Of a DNA stretch of 64,000 bases, positions 48,840 to 61,428 are shown piece by piece. Position numbers and translations under genes: made by a program. The DNA lies in NCBI GenBank assembly GCA_003833135.1, contig QZLH01000001.1:38227-102226 (forward strand). The letters run 5' to 3'. This DNA is from Oehlia diaphana (Eukaryota > Glomeromycota > Glomeromycetes > Glomerales > Glomeraceae). Position 1 is the first letter of the stretch. Each line of letters opens with the position of its first letter. Under the pieces are notes generated by a model, which was not told the origin of the DNA, did no database searches, and saw nothing but the letters and a program-made list of their open reading frames with translations.

Positions 48840-50262
48840 TTATATAATAGATTCGAAATAGTGTATATGATGTAACGAGATGATACAACTTGGATCCAAC
48901 TAAATTCTATCAAAAAAATAACGACTTAATAAAAGGTAAAAAAAAATTAATTTAAAATACTGATTATCTTAACCATTTTACCAATTTTTCAGCATTTTCC
49001 ACATTCCTCCTATATGCATAATTTTACTAATCCATGTCTAACTCCTTCCCATATATTACTCCATCTCTTACTTTCTCTCCCTTTTCTTCATCATTTATAT
49101 CCTTTTTCTTTTCCATTGTATTATCATCCTTTTCTACATCATCTTTTTACATACTGTATCTTGTCGTAATTCTGCATAGCCATTAAATTCTTTTATTTCT
49201 TCTTTAAATTCATTAACGTAATTTTTTCTAATTAAATTTGAAAGTTGTTAATTTTTTTCTCTTAGAAGTTCTTTTTCGCTTGTAAGTTCTTTTCTTTTTA
49301 AATCACCTCATAAAAACTTTAGCTTTATTTAATTGCTTTTTAAGTTCTTCAACTTCTTTTAATTATTCCGTGTGTTCATTAACTTTTCAAACTCTCCACC
49401 AATTTCATCTGTAAATATGCTAACTTCTTTTAATTCTTTCTTGTTAACGATAACTTCTTTCAATTATTCTTTGTTAATGATAATTTCTTGTGATTCATCT
49501 CCGTTAACGTTGATTTTTTTCAAATTTTCTTCGTTAACGTTATCTTCTTTCAATCCTTCTTTCTTATCATTAATTTAATTCAATTCAAAATTTTTTTTCA
49601 TCTTTTTAGTATCTAATTAAAAAATTTAATAATAATATTAATATTAAAATGTATGTTCACCTAATAAGAAATTAACAATAATACGGTATAATATAATACC
49701 GAGTAAGCCACCCAAATTTTCAACCAGCCATCTGCTATTTTTATAAGAGAAAACAAATAATATTAACTTTGGTTATTTTAGATAAAATCATTTCATCCGA
49801 AAAATTAGATTCTTACATATCCATATATACTCATCATCTAAATAATTTGAATAATTTCCAAAACCAATAACGGTAATAGGTTTATTCTTCAATAAAGTAT
49901 CTAAGTCACCAGCGACCATCAAAATTAACAGACGGATTGCTTTAGCCGGTTCTTGTGTTCTTTAAAACATTTGAAGTAACTCTGAAGTCGATCAAACTTT
50001 TCAATGCTAGATGCGTTTGTACATATTTGATATACTTTTTTAATTGGCGCCATTAATTATTTGCATTCTTTTTCGTGAGTAGGACTGTATTTTCTATTTT
50101 AAATAACTTCTCAATTTCGGTTAATTGAGCATTTGAACTATTATGGAAAAAAAGAGAATTTTCTTCTACGCATATACGTAACATCATTTTCACTTTAACA
50201 TTTACTTATAAAATTCCAAGCAGTATCTTGTATACCAATGATAGATTCTTGATGGTAGACCC
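48840..50262 (-). pseudogene. A6 relic: decayed sixth family-A copy
   Basis: Reading the minus strand, pieces of the A gene occur in order. 50262-50205 matches the end of exon 4 (ESIIGIQDTAWNFIS). About 50090-49790 matches exon 5, with stops and shifts, but still DLDTLLKNKPITVIG and NYSNYLDDEY. 49734-49661 matches exon 6 (RWLVENLGGLLG), 74 nt instead of 80. 49600-48965 is the Lys/Glu coil of exon 8 with many stops (ELKEV, KEL repeats) down to EKLVKWLR. 48915-48850 matches exon 9 (QVVSSRYIIYTIS). Exons 1-3 and the 5' part of exon 4 are absent, exon 7 and the membrane part of exon 8 are deleted. It lies in tandem with A5 on the same strand. Confidence 0.75.
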
Positions 50263-51835
50263 GTCGAGGTTTGATATCCATTCGAATATAGGATTGCGTT
50301 CAATAGAAACTTTGAGTAAAATCAACAATTTATCACACTGTTGTTCAAGAGTTTGGATAAGGATTTGTTTATGTTCATTGAAAATTTCTTACATTATGAT
50401 GACACGTCCATAAATGGCAGCTAGAGCCTAATTCTTGATTGCAGTGAAAACATGTGAGAGTGTTCGAAATAATCTGAGGGTAATATGTATTATTATCTCC
50501 AGTTGGCAGCGATTGTGTGAACGATTTCAATTTATAGCATAAGTTTCGCTAATTAAGTGACGCTGGGAGATCTATTGAGTTGTGATTAATCCATGTTTTA
50601 GCCCATGGCCAGTCGATGAGGTTTTTATGAACGCATTTTTAATAAAGCAAGTTGTTGTTAAAATTAGATCTCATTGTTTTCCTTATATTCCTATCAATCA
50701 CAATTGAGTTGCCCATTGAATATTCATTGTTGATAATGTGTTGATGTCTTTATTGAAGATGATAATATACGGTGAAGTCGCACCCAGCTTTGCTAGTTTG
50801 TCGGCTTCATCATTTAAGACGTCATTGGAATGAGCTTTGACTTTGGTAAAGGATTATCAGTTCTATGGCTTTCCAGATCGATGAGATAATTGTTGATTTT
50901 TAAAATAGCTATGGTATCAACGGATTATTTGCAACATTGTTGAGTCTGTAAAGATATTAACTGAACTATCTTTTAGGCATGTAATTAAAGCGGTACATGT
51001 TGCTAAAGCCTCCGCTTTGATGGAGGAACTCCAGTGTCGGTTGAAGCGTTGAATTTAAGCGTGATGTTGGTTGATCCAACCTAAACCTAACTTTGATGAA
51101 ACCGAATCGGGATCTTTAATTAAAGAGTCATCCATATAAATTGAGATATTTGATGAACTGTTAATCGCAATAGAAATATTAATTAGCTGATCTATAATTA
51201 TATCAGATAAGTGTACGGTTGATTGAAACCTTAGGAAGAGGTAAAGGTCGTTCTATTGGTAAATGAATTATAATTAGAAAATTGCTGTAAGCAGTACAAC
51301 GGAAGGTATGGTGCGAATGTTTGTTAATAAGACGGATATTTCTTTGTTTGGGAGCAGAATGGGAATTAGGTGGTTTATATATTGTTGTGAAAATTTTTAT
51401 AATTTCATCCAGACAAATACATTTAGGTCTTAAATCCCCCTATCCCCTCCCACGTAGTATGGACGATGTATTACACTATTTTGGCACGGAGTGAGGTATC
51501 TCCTAAGATTGATGGGTTAGAGTTCCATAAAAAGCATTGGTGGACAATGCGGTCTATGTGATTTCTAAATTTTTCCATAAACTATGTCGTTAGTACGTGG
51601 ACCAGAAATCAACCAGTTTTTGAGTCTTTGCTTGAATTAAACGAGACCAGAGGAATTTTGGGACGTGTAACATTGAGGTTAATAATGGGAGGGCTGCTGA
51701 AGTCCAAGTTAAGACGAAGGTTTCTTTGTTTGTACGAATGTTTTCTATTAAGAATTTGTACCATTCAGGGTTCGTCCATTCCAGCCTTTCGTGAAAGAAC
51801 GTCTGGTCTGGCTATGATACGCCAGTCGAAATAAT
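50263..51835 (-). mobile_element. decayed LINE relic with RNase H domain
   Basis: On the minus strand, broken by stops and frame changes: EWTNPEWYKFLIENI (about 51780), SRLIQAKTQKLVDFW, then an RNase H domain with its first Asp in IYMDDSLIKDPDS (about 51130), SSSIKAEALATCTAL (about 51010) with its Glu, FTDSTMLQII (about 50950) with its Asp, and KAHSNDVLNDEADKLAKLG (about 50830-50790), the C-terminal His...Asn-Glu-Asp helix. A Cys/His segment CFHCNQE...HLWTCHH follows (about 50440-50390). This order is that of the 3' part of a non-LTR retrotransposon ORF2. The reverse transcriptase domain itself is missing. Its 3' end directly adjoins the exon 4 relic of A6, so it likely cut that gene. Confidence 0.75.
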
Positions 51836-52339
51836 TTGACTGAGAAACATAATATTTTTGTCTTAATGAGATATAACGTAACATAAAAATTTTTTGGGTT
51901 AATAATATAACAGATAATGTGAAAGTGTGAAAGTGGAAAATTTCTTGAATCTTATAGCACATGACCGATTATCATTTGACCAATAAAACGTTAACTGACA
52001 ATCGATTCTACATTTAATCGATTCTCACATTCAGTCTATCTTTTCTCACGTTAATTGTTAACGTTAAGTATCTCAACAGAAATACGGATAAATATATCAA
52101 GAATATATACTGTATTATTTTAAGATAAGATATATCATTATTACGATTGTACAAAATTTTCCAATCCCCCGGAAGATATACAGTACTTCAATTAACTGTA
52201 TTATCAATCATTTCTTAAAAAAAAAATTTTTTCTTATTTCTCATGCCAAGTATTATATAATATCTATAACGAATATTTCAAAATAAATCCTGGAAGATGG
52301 TAATTCCTGACTTTCTGAATGGGCCTGATTTAGAGCCGT
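51836..52339. other. intergenic, nothing recognised
   Basis: AT-rich. No exon of A6 and no more of the LINE could be recognised here. Confidence 0.4.
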
Positions 52340-53945
52340 TTGACTGATTCAGTCAAGCAATATTGAAGTTCCCGGAAGAAGTATTTCGAACATTAATTTA
52401 ATAAAAAAACGTGACGACTGGTCCACCGATGCAGATGATATCAAAAATAGATTATTACGTAATATCTCTCAAGCAATTTCTGGTTCTGATCAAAGTAGCA
52501 GGCGGTAAAGAGCACAGGTGCTTCTCGATGGGTATAAAAAGGTAAATAAAAATCTTTTTATTGGGAAGGTAGTTGAAAAGAAAGTGCACGACTAGGCCTA
52601 TCTAGGCCCACCTAGGCCTACTTGGTTCAATGATGTTAGGTAGAGTGGGAAATTAATGATAAATTGACATGTTAGTTAAAGACTATTACTAATCCTAAAT
52701 CTTTCATATTAAACCTTTTAATCCACTGGAATCATTGGAATCAGGCAACGAAGAGTATGCGAGTGAAACTCATGATACTGACTGGAAGTTGAAAGATGGC
52801 CATCATTGATGCACTTACAAAAACACTGCCGAATTAGTGAAATCAGTCTCAACGAAAAGCAAGAAAGCAAGCGTTATTCGGTATGAATTTAATCACTATG
52901 ATATAGATACCAGGGAAAAGTTGCTAATATGACTATTACAAATACAGTTTGGGACTTTCTTCGATACAGATTTATTCTCAGAATTTTGTAATGATACGCA
53001 TATCTGGATCAGGAGTGGATGGAATGATATAAAGAAGGTGTATAGTCAAGTCAACATGATTACCAATTCTTTTGAAGGTGAAATTCAAACGATCGTCAAT
53101 ATTGATGAAGAAGTATGTGTTTATTAACTTTTGACATATACGCATATACGACTACCATTGTTTAATCCACAGGTGTGTGGGCACTATGTTGATATGTTGA
53201 TGCATGGGAATATTAGAACTAACAAGAATACTCCAATGGTTCGACAAATCGCGATCAATCATATATTCTCATGTGTAAGATGTTAAAATTAGTTTTTTTA
53301 ATTATGTAATTTACTATATTAACTGACTAATACTAATGCTTTCTAATGCTGTTGCTAGAATCGACAAATTTCTTGATAATCCATACTTATTTAATAAGAA
53401 AACCGGAAAACGAAAGAATCTTAGCGAAATGGATTATGTGATAAATTCTATTCTGAATGACATTTTCAATGATATCTTGGATATTTTGAGTCTTCATTGG
53501 TAAGATTATCTCTATTATGTTATCTATACTAGTATAACAATAACTCAATAGCAATATAAGGGGTGAAAATATGACGAGAGACGATGAAAGATCAACCTGA
53601 GGATTGTTCATAAATGCAAAGATATTGAACTAAATCATACAGAGTGCATCAAGAATTTAACATCTGCAAAGGCTATTCATGATCGCTCAAAATTTCTGAG
53701 AACAACAAAGGGCGTTCTTGACAAATTTCTTAAAAGAAGATTTATTATGGAAAATTTAAGTCAGGCATACAATTTGCTGGTAAAGTTCTTTGTGTTGATT
53801 ATGTTGTTTTGAGTTATATGCGATTAATATTTATCACGTAAAGACCCAGATGGCCGGATAATCAGGAGTTGATCTTCCTGATAATGGTCTTTATTTTGTT
53901 CTTGAAGGACCTGTTTTAGCTTCCTACGCAACTATCGAACATTAA
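52340..53945 (+). pseudogene. decayed multi-exon hypothetical gene
   Basis: The plus strand has exon-like segments joined by plausible introns but with stops. Segment 1 (about 52360-52542): IEVPGRSISNINLIKKRDDW, then DADDIKNRLLRNISQAISG, a TAA (about 52510) and RAQVLLDGYKK, followed by a GTAAAT donor. Segment 2 (about 52940-53112): FGTFFDTDLFSEFCNDTHIW to EIQTIVNIDEE, donor GTATGTG, acceptor CCACAG at about 53172. Segment 3: VCGHYVDMLMHGNIRTNKN. Segment 4 (about 53358-53500): DKFLDNPYLFNKKTGKRKN to ILDILSLHW then GTAAG. Segment 5: CKDIELNHTECIKNLTSAKA to YNLLVK. Segment 6 (about 53868-53945): GVDLPDNGLYFVLEGPVLAS. It looks like a relic of a large uncharacterised fungal protein family; I cannot name a function. 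Confidence 0.6.
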
Positions 53946-54182
53946 GTGCCTCCGAAACTCCGAAACACTCATGCGAATATTAATTAGCAAACGTATAGAA
54001 ACAAAGTTTTTTTTAGTCAGATCATGTATGGCATTTATATATTAGAAAAATAATAAATAGAAAAACTAAAATATAATATATTTATTTAAATAATAAGTTG
54101 TATTTGATCGAACAATAAGAGATTTGAACAAAATTATTAGTCAAATTTGAACCTTTCCATTCAGGGTTTACCGGGTTAATGT
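53946..54182. other. 3' flank of A5
   Basis: AT-rich flank between the pseudogene and A5. The segment TTATTTAAATAATAAGTTG...GATCGAACAATAA is shared with the 3' flank of the A6 relic. Confidence 0.45.
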
Positions 54183-56215
54183 TCAAGGATTACGTTTATA
54201 TGTATATATGTGAAATAAGTTATTAAGGAGATGTATAATAGATTTTGTAATAGTATAAATAGGTGTGTAACCGAATGATACGACTTGACCTAAATAAAAA
54301 CACTTAAACAAATAAAATAACATTTTAATGATTGGTTTAATAAAAAATAAAAAAAATTAATAAAATTTATACAAAAATAAATTACATACCTGAATAAATA
54401 TTGTAGAAATATCTTCAATGAAAATATTAGTGACATCACCCAAAAATAAACTATGTTTTGCTGCATGGGATAATTTGGCGTTAAAATTAACGTCAATATT
54501 TCGAGTATTAAGATCAAAATATTTAATACTTGGAATTTTAATTCGTAACTTTGATCCAAGCAATTCTAAATGAGAAATATCAACTCCTGCTAATATCGTG
54601 AATATTATTACAATTGTTTGACTATCTTTATAATCTCTTAACCACTTTGAAAATTTTCGATATTTCCTCGGCGGCTGAGCTTTTTCTATCGCTTTTTTAG
54701 CCTCCTCCCCGATTTTCTCTTGAAAACTTATAAGTCTACTAAACCTTTTCTTAAATCCTGCCCACATACTATCTCTTCCATTATTTTCTTCATTATTTTC
54801 TTCATTATTTTCTTCATTCGATTCTTCTAATTCTTCTTTAAAGCTTTCAAGTTTTTCTAATTTTTCTAATTCTTTTTTAAAGCTCTCAAGTTTTTCTAAT
54901 TCGCTTATAAGTTCTTCTTTGCTTTTCGTAAGTTCATTTCTGCTCGTCGTAAGTTCATGATCGATCGGCGTAGGTTCTTTTTCGCTCGTCGTAAGTTCTT
55001 TTTTTAATTCATTCATGAGGTTTACAGCTTTATTTAATCGCCTTTTAAGGTTTTCAACTTCGTTAAATCCTTTCGCATGTTTCTCAATGTGATCTAATTC
55101 ATTTATAGATCCTCCGCCAATTCCTTCTGTAAATTTAGTACCTCCTTCCCTCGCTTCTCTCGATTCTTTTCTGGAAATGATAACTTCTTCCAATTCTTTA
55201 ATTTTTTTCAATTCTTCTGATAATTTGCCAAGTACAATTAAATTTCTACAAATTTCTATTATTTCTTCTGTAAAATCTTCAACTTGCATTAATCTTTCTA
55301 TAAGATTGTTGATTCCTCTCAATTTTTCCACGATGTCTTTTACGGTGTTTGATTTTTTCATGATGGCTTTTACATCATTTGGGTTTGAATCCTTTAATTT
55401 TTTTATACTTTCATTGACATCTTTTAATCCTTTCGAAAGATCGCTAACTTCTGTTAACTCTTCTTTGTTTTTTTTTAATTCTTTTCTAGTTTCTCTTAAC
55501 ACTTTCGTAAGTTTCTTAACTTTTTCTTCGCGCTTGACAACTTTGTCGTCTTTCTTTGATCCATCTTCTACTCTGCCATCATTTACTGTATTATTGTTGA
55601 CGACTTCTACTATGGAATTATTGACTTGTACTACTGTAGAATTGTTGACTACTACTGTAGATTGGATGTCTTCTTCTACTGTATCTTTTACTAAGTCATC
55701 TTTAAGTCTTTTAACGGTTTTTAATAATTTTCGTAAGTCATGTCTCATAAGTTCATCAATTACAACTTTAAATGCAAATCCTAAATTTACGATAAACGGG
55801 AATGTCACGAAAAAAAGACTGAAAGGGAAGAGAATAAAATAAATCAGTACTTGAAAAAAAAAATGTCTATACATTTTTTTTAGGGGAATTTTTTTTTTAC
55901 CTTGCAGGAAAAATTTTTTCCACGCTATCCGCATCTTTACTAGTAAAAAGGATTGTCGTCACAAATTTTTCAACAGCGTTGCCACATGAAAAAATTGCAA
56001 TTGAGTTATACTAAAAACAAAAAGAAAAAAAGTTAGATTTTTTCATTTTTTGTCAATATTCAATTAAAAAAAAAAAATTTAAATAATAATCTTAATAATA
56101 TATTAATATTAAATGTATTTATTTACCCAATAAGCAAGTGCCAAGAATACGATATTCAATGCAATTGTTCCGAGAAGACTACCCAAATGTTTTTGTATCC
56201 ACCTGGCTATTTTTA

Positions 56216-56249
<34 letters not shown>

Positions 56250-59169
56250 TAATTAGTTATTTGAGATGAAATCCTTTATCCGAAAAAAAATTGGATTCTT
56301 ACGTATGGGCACATATCCATAAATTTCATCTAAATAATTTGTATACTCTCCAGTACCAATAACAGTAATAAGTTTATTCTTTATTAAAGTATTTAAATTA
56401 TCAGAGATAGAATCAACAGATCTTTCGGTTTTATTTTTGGCTTTTCCAATATTAATAGATAGAATAAATTGTTCAGGTGAAGTGGAAGTATCAATTTCAT
56501 GTCTGTAATTTGTATATATTCGTTCCGAATCAATAGGGATTGCTTCGGCCAATTCTCGTGTCAAATTGTCAAAAAATTCTTTAACTTTAATTTTATCATC
56601 TTTAATCCTTTTGAAGTGATCTGTTCCGTCTACGTTTAATCGAACTTTTCCCTTAATGGCAGTTGCGTTTACTTGATTTTTATAATAATTTGAGAAACCA
56701 CTGTTTTGTGCAACATTTTGTTGAGCTATTATGAAAAAAAAAAGAATTTTATTTTATGTATATATTTAATATTATTTTCATTTTAAATAAGATAAAACAC
56801 TTACTTGTCATAAACTTCCAAGAATTATCTTGTATGCCAATGATAGGCTCTTGAAGATCTTTACTCTTTACAAAACCATCATCCATTAAAACATAATACA
56901 TTGTATTAGGCTGATTAAAAGTACTATTAATCACTTTGATTTCAATAGTATAATCATTAATAATTTTTACAAAATCTCCATTATTATGGCTTATAGAAGT
57001 AATTTGTCGTATAATACCACCATCTTGTAAAATTGTAATGTTATGATTAGGTGATAAATCAACTTTATCATAAAATTGAATTCTAAGGAATTCAATTTCA
57101 GATGGATTTATAGTATCACCAATGTTCGGAGTTGTGCTGTAGATATGTAAATTTCCATAACCATGATCTAGTAATATTTTAAAAATTTATACAAGTTAAA
57201 AAAAAAATTTTATACGACATACTGTAATTATATTGTATTACCATACGTCCATACCTTGTGCACCCTTGATCTTGTACAAATCAGTGGTGAGCAAACCCCA
57301 AGTTTGTCCAGATTCTGGTTGAGGAATTGCGATAGTATTATTTGGTAAAACTAAAACATCACCATTAAAATTTGTTGTAGTAGGGTATGATATATTCAAA
57401 TCATAACGATTACCATGGTCATCCAAAATATAACCATAAAGATTAAGTTTAGACATATCATTTGGAAATGGTGCTCTACTATATAAGAGATAGCCTCCAT
57501 ATTGTAATGACTCAACAGTAAAATCAATAAGATCAGCAGGATTTTGAAACATAGTAATATTATATACAGTTCCCGTTGAAAGGAAATCAATTTTAATAAA
57601 CGTATTTCGATCTATTACTGGTGCAATGTTTAAAACCAGTATACAAGTTTGACCAAATCCCACTTTAGTAAAATCACAGTCAAGTAAAATAATTTTTGAT
57701 ACCAGATTTGGAGTTTGATAAAGAACAAATGGACCTTGCTTTTCTGGACTTCCATTTCGTAAAAAAAAACCATGGATTGACATATATGGAGCAAGGGGCA
57801 TTGTTGTTGTTGTTGTAAATTCATAATTAGGATAAATAATCGCGTATCCTCCATCCATTGTTGCAACTGTTTCAATTGGAGTAGCCGTAAAATTCATAGA
57901 AGTTTCTGCAAGAAGTTGAACTTCACCAATTTCATTTCTTATAAAAGAAGAAATATATATAAATTAGATTATACATTAAAATTAATTTTCGTAAATTAAA
58001 ATATAATACTTACACTTTGAATTGTTTCAAGATCATAGAATTAGTACCAGTTACGGGCGCAGTACGAAGAAATCCATTGTCTCTATGGATATTTAATGTG
58101 ACAGAATCTTGGGCGGGCAACCATTCGTTAGTAGTAGTATTAACGTATGATGTACCTAACCTAATTTTACTATAAAAGAAGCGAAATAATCTTTATTATT
58201 TATGCTCATATCAAATTAGAGTTTATATCCGTCCATCCGGATATCCGATTTTTGTGTTATCCGTTTATCCGGATATCCGATTTTTGTGTTATCCGTTTAT
58301 CCGGATATCCAGCTGATTTATCCGGATAATACCCGGATATCCTAAATTATCCGGATGTCCAATTATTTTTGAAGACTAATTCGGGCCAAATTTATAATTC
58401 CGACCAGGATTATGCCGGTAAGACGATCATTTCCAATTTTAGCGATAGCCGTTCCACAAAAATTATTTTTCTTAAAAATCAAAATTTTCCTTTTTTGGAG
58501 TCTGTGTAACATAAATGTCTGAAAAAGGAAATATTTTAGAATAATTTGTCCAAATTACTCTTAACGGATAATATCCGGATATCCGTCGGATTATCCGGAT
58601 ATCCAGAATTCTGTATCCGTTCAATCCGGATATTCGAATATCCGCGGATATCCGTTTTTTAACGGATAACGGATATAAACTCTATATCAAATATATAAAA
58701 AGGTTAATTTATATTTACATATATACCTTTTAGTTACTCCATCTAAGTCGATGATCATTCCCCAATCACTATAAGTGTAAGGACTGTTTACATCTTCAGC
58801 TTCCGCGTAAGTTAAAAGCAAAAAATTTTTTTTTACAGGGTAAAATCTAATAGGGTTAGCGTTTGGAAGAAGACAAAAATTGAAATGTTGTATTTTTAAT
58901 TCATCTGCTGAAAGATCCAATTTCTTAACAGTATTATCGGGATAAATTATACGAAAGGATAAGAATTCCTCCACACAAATTTTTGGAGGAGCTGTGTAAT
59001 TTACACGAACTATTCGAACGACTATCGTGCCATCATCATAAAAATTTGAATTTAATACGCGAGGAGTTGAAGGGATTTCAGGTTGTGGTTCTACAAATGT
59101 AATGGAAGATTTTACGGGTAATATCGATAGTAAAATAATTGACAAAAGAAAAATGAAAAATAATTTCAT
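54183..59169 (-). CDS. A5: longest family-A gene, inverted, paired with B3
   Basis: Nine exons on the minus strand: 59169-58727, 58169-58014, 57937-57255, 57167-56805, 56725-56303, 56206-56127, 56010-55901, 55818-54390, 54302-54183; all phases match A1-A4, total 1268 residues. The signal peptide is residues 1-23 (ending LPVKSS). Domain order is as in A1. Exon 4 is shorter (363 nt against 375-396) and lacks the DDGTSHG loop present in the others (DGGIIRQ instead). Exon 8 is the longest of the family (1429 nt): it adds a Thr/Val/Asn-rich stretch (VVVNNSTVVQVNNSIVEVVN) near the start of the coil and short direct repeats near its end (EENNEENNEENN). Intron 1 is 557 nt instead of about 60-80 because it holds a complete MITE. 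The last exon is short and ends after YTYKRNP. The function is unknown. Confidence 0.87.
58217..58684. mobile_element. 468-bp hAT-type MITE in intron 1 of A5
   Basis: Perfect 16-bp terminal inverted repeats TAGAGTTTATATCCGT (58217-58232, and inverted at 58669-58684) are flanked by perfect 8-bp target duplications TATCAAAT (58209-58216 and 58685-58692). An 8-bp duplication and a TAGAG end (YARNG) fit the hAT superfamily. The interior is non-coding and packed with TTATCCGGATATCC palindromic units near both ends. It is a complete non-autonomous copy, and its intact ends suggest recent insertion. The host gene tolerates it because it lies wholly within the intron. Confidence 0.9.
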
Positions 59170-60897
59170 CTTGAAAAAGTTGAAATTAATTTTTTAGAGA
59201 ATAATTTTTTTTTTTTATTAAAAAAAAAAAATCAATGAAAAAGAAAAGAACCCCATTTTAAAAAATACCCTATAAAAAATTTTTCAGAAAAATGATCACA
59301 TGCCCGAGTTACTTCGAAATGAAAACTAGAAAAATGATGGAGTTTTTTTTCCAGAATTTTTTTTTTTTTTTTTATAGGAATAGATTATCGCTGAAATTTT
59401 TCAAATATATATTAACATATTGGTTAAAATTATTGAGCAAGACTTTTTGGGATCATCATTGATTAAAAAAAAAAAGATATTATCACAACTAACTTGTTAT
59501 TTTACAATGTAGTTAACGTAACAATGAAGTCAATATTGTTTGAAGTTATTTTATTATTTTGTACAATATAGTTAATATTGTTGGAGTTGTTTTTTCAACG
59601 AGTATTCCGAAATTTTTCGTGAGAGAATATAAAGAATTTAACCTTTCTTAGATCTCTTAATAAATTTTTCTTTATTTGATCATTCATTCAAAGTAATTTA
59701 AAATTTAAAAGATTCGGACCTGTTTAACGCATAAATTATTTTTTTTATAAACAAAATAAGTTTAATGGCGTTACTTATTTATTCTCCGGAGTTTATATTA
59801 TTGAAAGTTCTCACCAGCCAAAAATATAATTTTGGGAAATAAAAGAAACCTTTTTATCGATTTCATTCTTTTGTGATGGGATAAAGTATAAAATGATTAT
59901 TAGTAATGTGAAAATGATGTACTATGCACGATCAACTTCTTTGTTTATTGTAGCCATAAATCTCAGTTGGTTTGCTTTCTACATTGTAAATAAGATTTTA
60001 AAAAAAGGTCTAGTTCTTTGTTAAATGGTCTAGTTCTTTGTTGATGGACAAATGATATAAATTGATAAGGTTCTATTAATAATGATATTTTTTAAAAAAT
60101 TTTAAAATATGCAGTATATATACAATGGATAAAAAAGTTTAAAATCCGCGGCACAAATCTCTTAAATCCGAAAGATTTTCATTTTAAGATGCCTTATTAA
60201 CTAGAACTATTTCAATTTTCAATCTACAACATTATTTCTTTATTTGTTGTTCTCTTTCCTTATATAATTGGATCTAACCTTCTTTTAGGGTTTTTAACGA
60301 CCTAATGAAAAGCCTTTTTCGACCTTTCAATAACAAAAAAATATATACATATATAAAAAAAAATTCTGTTTACATTCGGATTATGTTTATTTCCTTAATT
60401 GTTGATTTTTCACTTTTATGCATATAAATGAATAAACACATTTTTGAATTCTTCATTGTTAATTTTTAAACACAAATACATTTAGAAATGTTCAAAGAAA
60501 ATCTTAATTTTAAATTCAATGTCATTTTTTTTTTCGGCGTAAAAATTTATATATAGAACTTTCATATTTATTAAAAAAAATTTATTACAAATGACTAAAA
60601 AGTAAAATTTCCGGCTCATAATATCCGTTAATAAAATTGTTTAAAGAAATTATATAATGCAATTTATTTTATGCAACATTTTTTTTTTTATTTTTAAACT
60701 TTTACACGTATTTTTAGATCAGAACAAAAGAAAGAATTTCACTATTCGTTGAAAAAATATAAAAAGAATGAACTTCACCCTTCTCAACTCTCTTCACCAA
60801 ACAAATTCAATATTCGAAACAAAGACACAATAATAAAATATTTTCAAAAAATATTTACTTTTTTCCTCTTATTTTTGTAAAATAACAAACAACAAAT
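59170..60897. promoter_or_regulatory. divergent intergenic region A5 / B3
   Basis: This 1.7-kb region separates the starts of A5 (-) and B3 (+). It is less similar to the other two B-A intervals than these are to each other. Long T/A tracts lie next to the A5 start (59210-59232, 59342-59374). A 20-bp tandem pair with GGTCTAGTTCTTTGTT occurs at 60007-60042. No further gene. Confidence 0.45.
60758..60766 (+). promoter_or_regulatory. TATA box of B3
   Basis: ATATAAAAAG with TTCACCC 11-17 bases further on, about 133 bp upstream of the B3 start codon, in the same relative place as in B1 and B2. Confidence 0.55.
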
Positions 60898-61428
60898 ATG
60901 TATTATTCTTTTGCGATTTTGAATCTTTTTATCCTTTTATCTCTCACAACTATTTTATCGGCTTCGGCTTTTACAACTGATAATGGGTTATTATCTAGTA
61001 CGCCTGAAAAAAGAAATCAATGCAGCTGCTCTGTTGCAGCTGCGGATTTCAGTTCCGGTCCGGTTAAAGGTTACGTATTCTTTGCCCAAGACGAAAATGG
61101 GCACACAGAGGTCGCAGGAATATTTAAAAAAGGCTTTGAAGATACCAAAGCGTCCTACGGATTTAAAATTGTTGATGAGTGTAAGAATACACTTTTCGAT
61201 CTCACGGATGGATTGAATATAAAAGTAGATGGTCGTGGCGGCACCAAATCTTTTAGACACAAGTTCACAAATATGACCATTGATTGTGACAACAATGGAA
61301 TTCTCACTAAAACTCTTCATTATAATAAACGTCATTGTAATAGCAGTAAATTCAAGAAACGTGGTCCTAATGGTGCCATGACAACTCAAAATGGTGAAGG
61401 CCATGGTTACGCCGGATTATCTAAATAA
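60898..61428 (+). CDS. B3: small secreted protein, divergent B paralogue
   Basis: Single exon, 176 residues. The ATG at 60898 opens a signal peptide of about 24 residues (hydrophobic core FILLSLTTIL, then SASA). A pro-segment ends in EKR (37-39), followed by NQCSC (cysteines 42 and 44). Further cysteines at 95, 130 and 147 match B1 and B2. A second basic cluster KKR (154-155 region) precedes GPNGAMTTQNGEGHGYAGLS, a possible released peptide; compared with B1/B2 its last residues change from YTGIF to YAGLSK. The core KGYVFFAQDENGHTEVAGIF is strongly conserved. It lies head to head with A5, in mirrored arrangement to B1-A2 and B2-A4. The function is unknown; a fold related to Cu/Zn superoxide dismutase without its metal ligands is a tentative thought only. 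Confidence 0.87.
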   Translation: MYYSFAILNLFILLSLTTILSASAFTTDNGLLSSTPEKRNQCSCSVAAADFSSGPVKGYVFFAQDENGHTEVAGIFKKGFEDTKASYGFKIVDECKNTLFDLTDGLNIKVDGRGGTKSFRHKFTNMTIDCDNNGILTKTLHYNKRHCNSSKFKKRGPNGAMTTQNGEGHGYAGLSK

